A stretch of DNA of 33,483 nucleotides, from contig WNDQ01000044.1 of the NCBI GenBank assembly GCA_009912175.1, positions 1 to 33,483 of the forward strand, written 5' to 3'. This document shows positions 22,414-29,529 of the stretch, in pieces. The notes under the pieces are model-generated. The model ran no database searches, had not been told where the DNA came from, and saw only the letters and a list, made by a program, of their open reading frames with translations. Position 1 is the stretch's first letter. Every line of letters starts with the position of its first letter. This DNA is from Paracidovorax wautersii. GTDB lineage: Bacteria > Pseudomonadota > Gammaproteobacteria > Burkholderiales > Burkholderiaceae_C. The position numbers were made by a program, and so were the translations under genes.

Positions 22414-23418
22414 ATGATGACCCACGACAACACCCTTGCCCCGCCCTGGATCGGCGGCCGTCTCGCTTCGCCCGACGCGGGCGTGCGCCGCATCGCGGTG
22501 ATGGAGCTGGCCGACGAGGCCGACGACCGCTTCCTGCCGCTCTTCATCGCCGCACTGCAAGACGCGGCCGCCGAAGTGCGCGCCGCGGCAGCGCAGGCCT
22601 TGCAGGCGACCGATGACCGCACCGCCATCCAGGCCCTGGTGGCGGCGCTGGACGATGCGGATGCCGATGTCCACGCCAGTGCCGCCCAAAGCCTGGCCGA
22701 ACTCAAGAGCCCGCACGCCGCGCAATGGCTACTGCCGCATGCCGCCCGGGGCACGGCGCGTGCGCGCGCCGCCGTGCTGCAGGCCCTGCGCGAACTGCGT
22801 GAGCCCGCCAGCGCCGAGCCCGCGCTGGCCGCGCTGGACGAGGCCGACGAAACCCTGCGCCTTCAAGCCATCGGTGTGCTCGGCTATCTGCGGCACCAGC
22901 CCGCGCTTGCACGCCTGCAGCAACTCGCGCGGGCCGATCCCGCCAGCAGCGTGCGGCGCGCGGCCGTCGCCGCCCTGGCCTTGGCCGTGGGCGACAACGG
23001 CACCCGGCAAGTCGCCGAGACAATCGCGCTCGGCGACGCCGACTGGCAGGTTCGTGAAGAAGCCGCCGCCACCCTGGGCAAGCTGCGCCAGGCGCCAGCG
23101 GAACAGTCCCTGCGGCAAGCGCTGGCCGACAGCCATTGGCAAGTGCGGCTGCAGGCCGCGCGCGCGCTGGGCCGGCTGCGCAGCCGCGGCACCATCGACG
23201 CCCTCGCCGATGCGCTGCGCCACACCGTCAGCAATCTGCGCAAGGAAGCCGCGCTGGCGCTGGGCGAGATCGGCGATGCACAAGCACTGCCTGCGCTTGC
23301 CCAGGCCTCGCGCGACCCCGACCCCGAAGTGCGCAAGGCCGTGCGCCTGGCCGTTCAACAGATCGATCAGCAGCGCGGCGCGCCTTCCACAGACACCGAT
23401 GGCGCCCACGGCTCTTGA
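22414..23418 (+). CDS. HEAT-repeat protein (PBS lyase-type HEAT repeats)
   Basis: This 334-residue all-helical protein is built from about nine tandem HEAT units of roughly 30 residues. Examples are AAAEVRAAAAQALQATDD, DADVHASAAQSLAELKS, DWQVREEAAATLGKLRQ, HWQVRLQAARALGRLRS, SNLRKEAALALGEIGD and DPEVRKAVRLAVQQID. The V-R-x-x-A-A-x-A-L-G-x-L core recurs throughout. There is no signal peptide or catalytic motif, so it is probably a cytoplasmic scaffold or assembly factor. Such repeats occur in bilin lyases and in maturation factors of redox enzymes. It begins 21 bp after the ATPase gene and closes the operon, suggesting it serves the flavoprotein/ferredoxin pair (inference). The start ATGATG is ambiguous by one codon. 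Confidence 0.88.
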   Translation: MMTHDNTLAPPWIGGRLASPDAGVRRIAVMELADEADDRFLPLFIAALQDAAAEVRAAAAQALQATDDRTAIQALVAALDDADADVHASAAQSLAELKSPHAAQWLLPHAARGTARARAAVLQALRELREPASAEPALAALDEADETLRLQAIGVLGYLRHQPALARLQQLARADPASSVRRAAVAALALAVGDNGTRQVAETIALGDADWQVREEAAATLGKLRQAPAEQSLRQALADSHWQVRLQAARALGRLRSRGTIDALADALRHTVSNLRKEAALALGEIGDAQALPALAQASRDPDPEVRKAVRLAVQQIDQQRGAPSTDTDGAHGS

Positions 23419-23448
23419 TCGGTCACCAGTCGTGCGACCCCAATCAAG
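23414..23448. terminator. Hairpin spanning the stop codons of convergent genes
   Basis: CTTGAT (23414-23419) pairs with ATCAAG (23443-23448) and GGTC (23421-23424) with GACC (23436-23439) around an 11-nt loop. The structure contains the stop codons of both the HEAT gene and the asparaginase gene. There is no T-run, so if it terminates transcription it is not a textbook intrinsic terminator. A bidirectional end signal is inferred from position. Confidence 0.4.
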
Positions 23449-24460
23449 GCCAGGCAAACAACTGCCGGATCCGCGCCAGATCCGCGCCCATCGCCAAGGC
23501 CAGCATCAGCAGGATGCGTGACTTCTGCGGATTGAGCGCGCCCGAGGCGACGCCGCCGCCATCCTCCTTGACGGCAAAGCCGCTGCCCGTGCGGCTGGCG
23601 CGCACCACGGGAAAGCCTTGGCGCGTCAACTGGGTCAGCCGCGGTTTCATGCGGGCCGCGACGGACCCCGCGCCGTTGCCCGCCAGCACGATGCCCCGGG
23701 CGCCACGTTCGATGGCCATGTCCATCTGCTCGCTGTCCTGGCCTTCATGCATATAGATGATCGCGACCTTGGGCAGCGTGTCCAGGCCGCTGACGTCAAA
23801 CCGCGCACGCCCGACCGGTGTCGCCGGCGAATAGTAGAAATGAGGCCGGGCCCCGAGGAACATGCCCAGGCTGCCTGGTTCGGCGGCCTGGAAGGCGTCG
23901 ACCGCCGTGGTGCTCGTCTTGGTCGTGTAGTAGGCGGACTCGATGCGGTCGTTCATGACCACCATCGTCCCGCGCCCCCTGGCCTGGGGACTGGCCGCCA
24001 GCGCAACAGCCTGCAGCAGGTTGAGCGGCCCGTCCGCGCTCAGCGCCGTGGCCGGGCGCATGGCGCCCACCAGGACCACCGGCTTGTCGCTGCCTTGCGT
24101 GGTCAGGTCCAGAAAGAACGCGGTTTCTTCCAGGGTGTCGGTTCCATGCGTGACCACGACGCCATCGACCTGTGCATCGGCCAGCCGGCCGTTGACGGCC
24201 GCCGCCAGGCGCAGGAGCACGCCCTGGTCGATGTCGCTGCTGGGTACGTTGACGACCTGCTCGGCCGACAGCCGCGCCATCTCCCGCAGGCCAGGCACGG
24301 CGTCGATGAGCGCACCGACCTCCAGTGCGCCCACCGCGTAGCGCGTGGTGTCCGTGGGGTCGGCGGACGATCCTGCGATCGTCCCGCCTGTCGCCAGAAT
24401 GACCACGCCGGGCTGCCGGCTGCTGGCGCTCTCGTTCAGGGGGTGTACCGAGGCGTTCAT
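23444..24460 (-). CDS. L-asparaginase (type II-like)
   Basis: This 338-residue amidohydrolase converts asparagine (and often glutamine) to aspartate (glutamate) and ammonia. Both catalytic blocks are present: ILATGGTIAGS with the nucleophile Thr near residue 27, and VVTHGTDTLEETAFFL with the Thr-Asp pair. PVVLVGAMRPATALSADGPLNLL supplies the conserved Lys-region equivalent and substrate-site residues, followed by VVMNDRIESAYYTTKT. The length matches the family. The N-terminus (MNASVHPLNESASS) has no hydrophobic signal, so a cytoplasmic or atypical location is likely, unlike periplasmic AnsB. The ATG overlaps the stop of a 36-codon ORF by 4 nt. Together with the D-aminoacylase and amino-acid binding protein genes upstream it suggests use of amino-acid derivatives as carbon and nitrogen source. 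Confidence 0.92.
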   Translation of the reverse strand: MNASVHPLNESASSRQPGVVILATGGTIAGSSADPTDTTRYAVGALEVGALIDAVPGLREMARLSAEQVVNVPSSDIDQGVLLRLAAAVNGRLADAQVDGVVVTHGTDTLEETAFFLDLTTQGSDKPVVLVGAMRPATALSADGPLNLLQAVALAASPQARGRGTMVVMNDRIESAYYTTKTSTTAVDAFQAAEPGSLGMFLGARPHFYYSPATPVGRARFDVSGLDTLPKVAIIYMHEGQDSEQMDMAIERGARGIVLAGNGAGSVAARMKPRLTQLTRQGFPVVRASRTGSGFAVKEDGGGVASGALNPQKSRILLMLALAMGADLARIRQLFAWP

Positions 24461-24567
24461 GGGTGCAGCAGCACCAGCAACTGCCGCAGCGCCGGCATCT
24501 GGGGATTGCCGGCCAACCCGGCCGGCGCGCCCATCTCGTGCACGCGGCTCTGGTGCATGAAGGTCAT
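24457..24567 (-). CDS. Possible 36-residue ORF coupled to asparaginase
   Basis: An ORF from an ATG at 24567 to a TGA overlapping the asparaginase ATG (ATGA) encodes MTFMHQSRVHEMG…QLLVLLHP. I do not recognise it. No clear Shine-Dalgarno precedes it. It could be a translated leader for asparaginase or the decayed tail of a lost gene, since the permease and ATPase expected beside the amino-acid binding protein are absent. Weakly supported. Confidence 0.25.
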   Translation of the reverse strand: MTFMHQSRVHEMGAPAGLAGNPQMPALRQLLVLLHP

Positions 24568-24584
24568 GGCGGATGGTTCAGGGC

Positions 24585-25389
24585 TCAAAGCGGCAGGTCG
24601 CCGGCGGGGCGGCCCAGCCACTTCTTGGACAGGGCATCCAGTTCGCCCTTGGCGCGCGCCTCGGCAATGATGCTGTTGACCTTGGCGCGCAGCGCGTCCT
24701 CGCCCTTGGCCACGCCCACGTAGTTGGGGCTGTCCTTGAGCAGCAGCTTGTATTCGGCATTGAGCCGCGGGTTCTTGCTCAGCATCTGCGCGGCCACCGA
24801 TGCGCTGGTGGCGATGACCTGGGTCTGGCCCGCCACGAAGGCAGCCACGGTCGCGGTGTTGTCCTCGAAACGTTTGACGTCCACGCCCGCGGGCACGACC
24901 TTGGCCAGTTCCTGGTCCTCCATGCCGCCGCGCACGACGGACACGCTCTTGCCGGCCAGGTCTGTCCACGACTGGATCTTCATGTCCTTGGCCGCGAAGA
25001 CAGCCTGGAAATACGGCGAATAGGCTGCCGCGTAGTCGATGACCTTCTCGCGCTCGGCGGTCTTGCCCAGCGTGGAGATCACCAGGTCGGCCTTCTTGGG
25101 TCTGCAGGTAGGGAATGCGGTTGGCGCTGGTCACCGGCACGAACTCGACCTTGGCGCCGAGCTTGTCGGCGATCAGCCTGGCCATGTCCACGTCCAGGCC
25201 CTGGGGCTGCATGTCGGCGCCCACAAAACCGTAGGGCGGGTAATCCGTGGGAATGGCGATCTTGACCGTCCTGGACTTCTCGATCGCTTCCAGCGCGTTC
25301 TGCGCCTGCGCCGCGCTGGCGCCCAGCAAGGCCAAAGCCACGAGGCTCAGCGAAAAAGCACGTTTGGAGAGGAAGGCAGTGGGTTTCAT
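24585..25389 (-). pseudogene. Polar amino-acid ABC transporter substrate-binding protein, frameshifted
   Basis: The N-terminal frame encodes a Sec signal peptide (RAFSLSLVALALLGASAAQAQ) and the family-3 solute-binding start IPTDYPPYGFVGADMQPQGLDVDMARLIADKLGAKVEFVPV up to RIPYLQT. The continuation KKADLVISTLGKTAEREKVIDYAAAYSPYFQAVF… to LSKKWLGRPAGDLPL lies in another frame. Reading GG instead of GGG at 25098-25100 joins them into about 267 residues, the normal length of GlnH/ArtJ-type proteins. A homopolymer sequencing error is as likely as a true mutation. The protein would bind an amino acid in the periplasm. No permease or ATPase genes are adjacent. A C-rich (minus strand) leader of about 70 nt separates it from the D-aminoacylase stop. 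Confidence 0.85.
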
Positions 25390-25462
25390 GAAAAAAGTCC
25401 GGCTGGCGTGGGTGGATGGGTGGGTGAATCAGTCAGAAGAACGACGGGAGCGGCAAAAAAAC

Positions 25463-26845
25463 TCACGGGGTGCGGCCGTGGCGCAGCACCTGGCCCGCGT
25501 GGCGTTCGACGGTGCGGCCCTGCTCGCAGGCCAGCACGCCGTTGACGAACACGGCGTCCATGCCGACGCTGGCCGCGGTCGGGTTCTCGAACGTGGCCCG
25601 GTCCGCGATCGTCGCGGCATCGAAGATCGCGATGTCGGCCGCGCAGCCCTCGCCCAGCAAGCCACGGCCCTGCAGTCCAAAACGGCGTGCCGGAAGGCCC
25701 GTCATCTTGTAGACGGCGGTCTCCAGCGGAAACAGGCGGCGGTCGCGCGCCAGGCCGTCCGAGCCCACCATGGTCAGCGGATGGGCCAAGATGCGGCTGA
25801 CATCGCCCTCGTCCATCGCGAAATAAACCGCGCCCGCGGGCGACAGTGTCTGTACCAATGACTCGGGGCTCACGCCGCGCTCCTGGGCCAGCGCAAAGAG
25901 CGAACGCCCCGCCGCGCTCGGATCGACCTCGGACCAGGTCACCAGCACTTGCGACGACTGGTTGACGCGCGCGGCCAGCAGCATGGTGGACGAGGCGTTG
26001 TACGGGTAGCAGTCCATGCACACCGACTGGGCCTGGGCCGCTTCCTCGATCAGGGCCAGCGTCTGCGCCGAGCGGCCGTGGTTGCGCTTTCCGATGAGCT
26101 TGTGGTGCGAAAGCACGGTGTCGACACCCAGCGCGCGGCCGATCTCGAAGCCCTCGCGCAGCGCGTCATCGATCTGGTCCGCCTCGCCGCGCAGGTGCAT
26201 GGCCACGATGCCGCCATGCCGCTGCAGCGGCGCCCCCACGGCGATGACCTCTGCCGTGCTGGCTGCGCGGGCGGGCGGGTAATAAAGCCCGGTCGACAGG
26301 CCGATGGCACCGGCCTTCAAGGCCTCCTGCAGATCTGCGGCCATGCGCTGGCATTCGCGCGCATCGGCCTCTTTCTGCAGATCGGCCACGTGGCGCACGC
26401 GCAGCGTCGAATGGCCCACCAGGCAGGCCGTGTTCAGGGTCGGCCGGCTGCGCGCCAGCGCATCGAGGTAGTCGCCGAAGCGCTCGAACGTCCAGCCGTC
26501 GCGACCGAGCAGATCCAGTGGCGCAGGCGGCGCGCCGTCCGTCCAGCGCAGCGGCGCCAGGCTGATACCGCAGTTGCCTGTGACGACGGTGGTCACGCCC
26601 TGGCTGAGCTTGGGGTGGCACGCCTCTTCCCCCGCGTCCAGCACCAGACGGTCGTCGTGGGTGTGGGCGTCGATGAATCCGGGACTGACGATCCGGCCAC
26701 GCGCGTCGTGGTGGCGCGCGGCTTTGCGGCCCGCCAGATCGCCGATGGCCACGATGCGTCCGTCCCGGATGCCCACGTCCGCCGTGTACCCAGGGCGATT
26801 GCTGCCATCGATGACGGTCCCGCCCGTGATGAGCACGTCCAGCAT
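25463..26845 (-). CDS. D-aminoacylase / N-acyl-D-amino-acid deacylase, with a gap next to the catalytic Asp
   Basis: This 460-residue metal-dependent amidohydrolase hydrolyses N-acyl-D-amino acids in characterised relatives. Visible residues are HTH at 61-63 in FIDAHTHDD, the metal-ligand Cys92 in TGNCGIS, the His of AMHLRGEAD, the His pair in VLSHHKLIG, and the catalytic Asp at about 363 in MVGSDGL. Immediately after SDGLARD the protein jumps to RLFPLETAVYKMTGLPA. Known family members have about 20 more residues here (a segment of the HPRxxGtfpRvLg type), so a small in-frame deletion may impair activity. The ATG at 26845 has GGGAAGG 7 nt upstream and starts directly with MLDVLITGGTVIDG; an ATG at 26926 would add 27 unlike residues. 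It is divergent from a LysR gene and heads the cluster with the binding protein and asparaginase. Confidence 0.88.
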   Translation of the reverse strand: MLDVLITGGTVIDGSNRPGYTADVGIRDGRIVAIGDLAGRKAARHHDARGRIVSPGFIDAHTHDDRLVLDAGEEACHPKLSQGVTTVVTGNCGISLAPLRWTDGAPPAPLDLLGRDGWTFERFGDYLDALARSRPTLNTACLVGHSTLRVRHVADLQKEADARECQRMAADLQEALKAGAIGLSTGLYYPPARAASTAEVIAVGAPLQRHGGIVAMHLRGEADQIDDALREGFEIGRALGVDTVLSHHKLIGKRNHGRSAQTLALIEEAAQAQSVCMDCYPYNASSTMLLAARVNQSSQVLVTWSEVDPSAAGRSLFALAQERGVSPESLVQTLSPAGAVYFAMDEGDVSRILAHPLTMVGSDGLARDRRLFPLETAVYKMTGLPARRFGLQGRGLLGEGCAADIAIFDAATIADRATFENPTAASVGMDAVFVNGVLACEQGRTVERHAGQVLRHGRTP

Positions 26846-27026
26846 CAGCGCGCCTTCCCATGGCGGCGCGTGGCGGCAGGCACCCGCGCGGTCGAAGATC
26901 GGCGCCAATGGCCTTGGCGTGGGCAAATCAGGGGGTGCATCGGCTTTTCACGCGGGGAGAAAGAACGGAACTGGCCCGCATGATCGCAAGCCCACGGTGA
27001 TTCATCAAACCATGATTTTTCGTGCC

Positions 27027-27047
27027 TGCATGAGATATCCTCATGCA
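27027..27047. promoter_or_regulatory. Perfect 8-bp-arm palindrome in the divergent LysR/D-aminoacylase region
   Basis: TGCATGAG and CTCATGCA form a perfect inverted repeat around ATATC. It lies 72 bp before the LysR start and 181 bp before the D-aminoacylase start, in an AT-richer patch with further CATG-containing half-sites (27002-27064). This is the expected layout for a LysR operator controlling both genes. The rest of the 26846-27119 intergenic region shows no gene I can support. Confidence 0.55.
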
Positions 27048-27119
27048 TCTTTTCCATGCACATGAAGGCACAACAATGGTGCCGCCGCACTGCGCATGTG
27101 CAAACCTCATGGTGACAAT

Positions 27120-28010
27120 ATGTACCGCGCGCCCTCCACCACTGCGCTGCTGTGTTTCGAGGCCAGTGCCCGGCTCGGCTCCTTCACGGCGGCGGCCGAC
27201 GAGCTGCACCTCACCCAGGGGGCCGTCAGCCGGCAGATCCAGGCGCTGGAGTCGCGCCTGGACGTGCGGCTCTTCTTGCGGCGGTGCGAGGCCCTGGCGC
27301 TGACCGACGCCGGCCGTTACTACCTTGAAGAAATCGCCCCGCTGCTGCAGCGGCTGGAGCGCGCGACCACCCACGTGATCACCTTCAAGGGGCTGGGCGG
27401 CAACCTGGCGCTGTCGGCGGGCGCCTCCATCGGGAGCTACTGGCTGATCCCGCGCTTGCCCGCCTTCACCCGCGCGCACAGCGAAATCACGCTGAGCCTG
27501 CACACGCACGTGGGCCCCGCCGACTTCAAGGCCTCGGCCATCGACGCCTCGCTGGAGTTCGGCGAGGGGCACCGAGCCGGAATGTCCTGCGACTTTGTGG
27601 CGCCCCTGGACCTGGCGCCCTACGCCGCGCCGTCGTGGGTGGCGGCAAACGGCCCGGCCGTCACCGAGCACACGCCCCGCAATGGCCTGCTCCACCACCA
27701 CACCCTGCCGGATGCGTGGGAGCAGTGGTTCCGCTTCTCCGAGCTGCCTGGCCAGCCGGGGCGCGACGGGCCTCGTTTTCAGATCATGAGCATGGCGCTC
27801 AACGCGGCGGCCGCGGGCCTGGGAGCCGCCCTGCTGCCCGCCTTCATGGCGCAGGACATGCTGGCCGCCGGCAAGCTCGTGCGCCTGTCGCCCCGCAGCT
27901 TGCGCCATGCCAAGGGCTATTACCTGGTCTATCCGGAAGAATCGGCCAACCGCCCCGCGCTTCAGACCTTCAAGCGCTGGCTGCTGGACACGGCGCAGGC
28001 AGAAAGCTGA
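27120..28010 (+). CDS. LysR-family transcriptional regulator (GcvA-like)
   Basis: This 296-residue regulator has a winged helix-turn-helix (residues 1-65: ALLCFEASARLGSFTAAADELHLTQGAVSRQIQALESRLDVRLFLR). The effector domain has the GcvA-subgroup features LSAGASIGSYWLIPRLPAFTRAHSEI and a late NAAAAGLGAALLPAFMAQDML. I use the ATG at 27120 because MYRAPSTTALLCFEA aligns with GcvA-type starts; an in-frame start at 27096 would add 8 residues. It is divergent from the D-aminoacylase cluster and probably controls it through the palindrome between them. The inducer is unknown. It ends convergent with the efflux operon, 12 bp apart. Confidence 0.92.
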   Translation: MYRAPSTTALLCFEASARLGSFTAAADELHLTQGAVSRQIQALESRLDVRLFLRRCEALALTDAGRYYLEEIAPLLQRLERATTHVITFKGLGGNLALSAGASIGSYWLIPRLPAFTRAHSEITLSLHTHVGPADFKASAIDASLEFGEGHRAGMSCDFVAPLDLAPYAAPSWVAANGPAVTEHTPRNGLLHHHTLPDAWEQWFRFSELPGQPGRDGPRFQIMSMALNAAAAGLGAALLPAFMAQDMLAAGKLVRLSPRSLRHAKGYYLVYPEESANRPALQTFKRWLLDTAQAES

Positions 28011-28027
28011 CCGCCGCGGCGATCAGC
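28006..28027. terminator. Palindrome containing both stop codons of convergent genes
   Basis: GCTGA-c-CGCCGCGGCG-a-TCAGC is nearly fully self-complementary. It includes the LysR TGA (28008-28010) and the NodT stop on the other strand (28023-28025). No T-run follows on either side. A shared end signal is possible but unproven. Confidence 0.35.
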
Positions 28028-29519
28028 GCGCCGACACCTGGCTGGCGGCCTGCTCGCCCCAGCCCAGCCCCAAACTCTTTTGCAGCGCGATGTAGTTGGC
28101 CAGCACCTGCGCCTGCGCCTGGGCTGCGGCGTCGGCCGCGCTGAGCTGCTGGCGCTGCACGTCGAGCAGGTCGATGAGCGAAGCGGCACCGGCGTCGCGG
28201 CGCTGCTGCATGAGGACTGCGGCGCGTGTGGCTGATTGCTCGGCCTGTTCGGCCGTGACCAGTTGCGCGCGCGCAGCGCCGAAGCGCCCGAGCGCGCCGT
28301 TGGCATCCTGCAGGGCGGCCAGCACGGCCCCCTCGTACTGGGCCAACTGGGCCTCGTGGCCGGCGCGCGCCTGGTCGACGCGCGCACGCGTGCGGCCAAA
28401 GTCCAGCAGCGACCAGCTCAGCATGGGCGAGACCATGAAGGCGGCCGAGTCGCGGTTGAGCCCGCCTGGCGTTTCGGCGCCCAGGCCGATCAGCCCCAGC
28501 AGCCGCACCTGCGGAAAGTAGGCCGACATGGCCTCGCCGATCTGGGCGCTGGCGGCGGCCAGCTGGCGCTCGGCCTGGCGCACGTCGGGGCGGCGGCGGA
28601 TCAGCGCGCCGGCGTCGTCCACCTCGACGCGCGCGGGCACCTGCGGCCAGGCTTGCGCGCCGGCCAGCAGGCCGTCGAGGCTGCCGGGCTCGCGGCCCGT
28701 GAGCAAGGCGAGCTGGTCCTGCGCGATGACGGCCTGGGCGCGCAGCGTCGGCAACTGGGATTCCTGCTGGCGGCGCTGCACGTCGAGCCGCTCGACCTCC
28801 AGCTGCGAGGCGGCGCCCCGCTCGCGCCGCTGGCGCGTGAGATCGAGCATGGTTTGCACCTTGGCCAGGCTGTCCTGCGCAATCACCGCTTGCCGGCGGT
28901 AGGTGATCAGGCCCGCATACGCCTGCGCCACCTCGGCCGCCAGTTGCACCTGGGCATCGGCCAGCGCCGCCTCGTCGGCCTGGGCCTGGGCGGCAGCGCC
29001 CTCGGCCGCGCGGCTGCGCCGGCCGAAGACGTCGATCTCCCAGCTCGCATCGAAACCGACGGTGTAGAGCTTGGTGTCGAGGTCCACGTTGCTGGACGTG
29101 TTGCCGGCGGCTTGCAGCGCGCGGTCGACCCCGCGTTCGAGCGAGCGCGGCGGCGACAGGTAGGTGTAGCCGGCCCCCGCGCCCACCGAGGGCAGCATCT
29201 CGGCGCGGCGCTGGCTCACCAGCGCGCGCGAGGCCTGCAGCTTGGCCTGGGCGGCGCGCAGGCTGGGGTTGTTGCGCAGCGCGTCGTCGACGAGCTGGTC
29301 CAGCGTGGCGTCACCCAGCGCGCGCCACCACTGCGCGGCCAGCGGCTGCGGGGCGCGCTCGACACCGGCCTCGGCCGCGCGCTTGAGCGTGCCCTCGGCC
29401 TGGGCGCCCGGCGCGACCTGGGGCGGGCCTTGGTAATCCGGCCCGAGCGCGCAGCCGGCCAGCGCCAATGCGGCCGCGCAGGCCAGCGGCCAGACCCGCG
29501 CGGCGGGCGGCCTGCGCAT
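28023..29519 (-). CDS. Outer-membrane efflux lipoprotein, NodT/OprM family
   Basis: This 498-residue protein has a lipoprotein signal ending in LALAGCALGPDY (lipobox LAGC). Two outer-membrane efflux repeats follow, rich in Ala/Gln coiled coil: LRAAQAKLQASRALVSQRRAEMLPSVGAGAGYTY, LITYRRQAVIAQDSLAKVQTMLDLTRQRRERGAASQLEVERLDVQRRQQES, and in the second half RRDAGAASLIDLLDVQRQQLSAADA. PALIRRRPDVRQAERQLAAA-type residues are the NodT hallmark. It should form the trimeric exit duct for the EmrAB-type pump encoded directly upstream. The ATG at 29519 is chosen so the signal peptide begins MRRPP; it lies 10 bp after the pump stop. An ATG at 29543 would overlap that gene. Confidence 0.93.
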   Translation of the reverse strand: MRRPPAARVWPLACAAALALAGCALGPDYQGPPQVAPGAQAEGTLKRAAEAGVERAPQPLAAQWWRALGDATLDQLVDDALRNNPSLRAAQAKLQASRALVSQRRAEMLPSVGAGAGYTYLSPPRSLERGVDRALQAAGNTSSNVDLDTKLYTVGFDASWEIDVFGRRSRAAEGAAAQAQADEAALADAQVQLAAEVAQAYAGLITYRRQAVIAQDSLAKVQTMLDLTRQRRERGAASQLEVERLDVQRRQQESQLPTLRAQAVIAQDQLALLTGREPGSLDGLLAGAQAWPQVPARVEVDDAGALIRRRPDVRQAERQLAAASAQIGEAMSAYFPQVRLLGLIGLGAETPGGLNRDSAAFMVSPMLSWSLLDFGRTRARVDQARAGHEAQLAQYEGAVLAALQDANGALGRFGAARAQLVTAEQAEQSATRAAVLMQQRRDAGAASLIDLLDVQRQQLSAADAAAQAQAQVLANYIALQKSLGLGWGEQAASQVSAR

Positions 29520-29529
29520 CAATGACGAC

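Noticed and set aside
24457-25389. Single 310-codon protein read straight through the binding-protein region
   Set aside because: After residue about 97 it turns into Arg/Gly-rich nonsense, and the true C-terminal half (VISTLGKTAEREK…) is in another frame. It is a frameshift, not a novel fusion.
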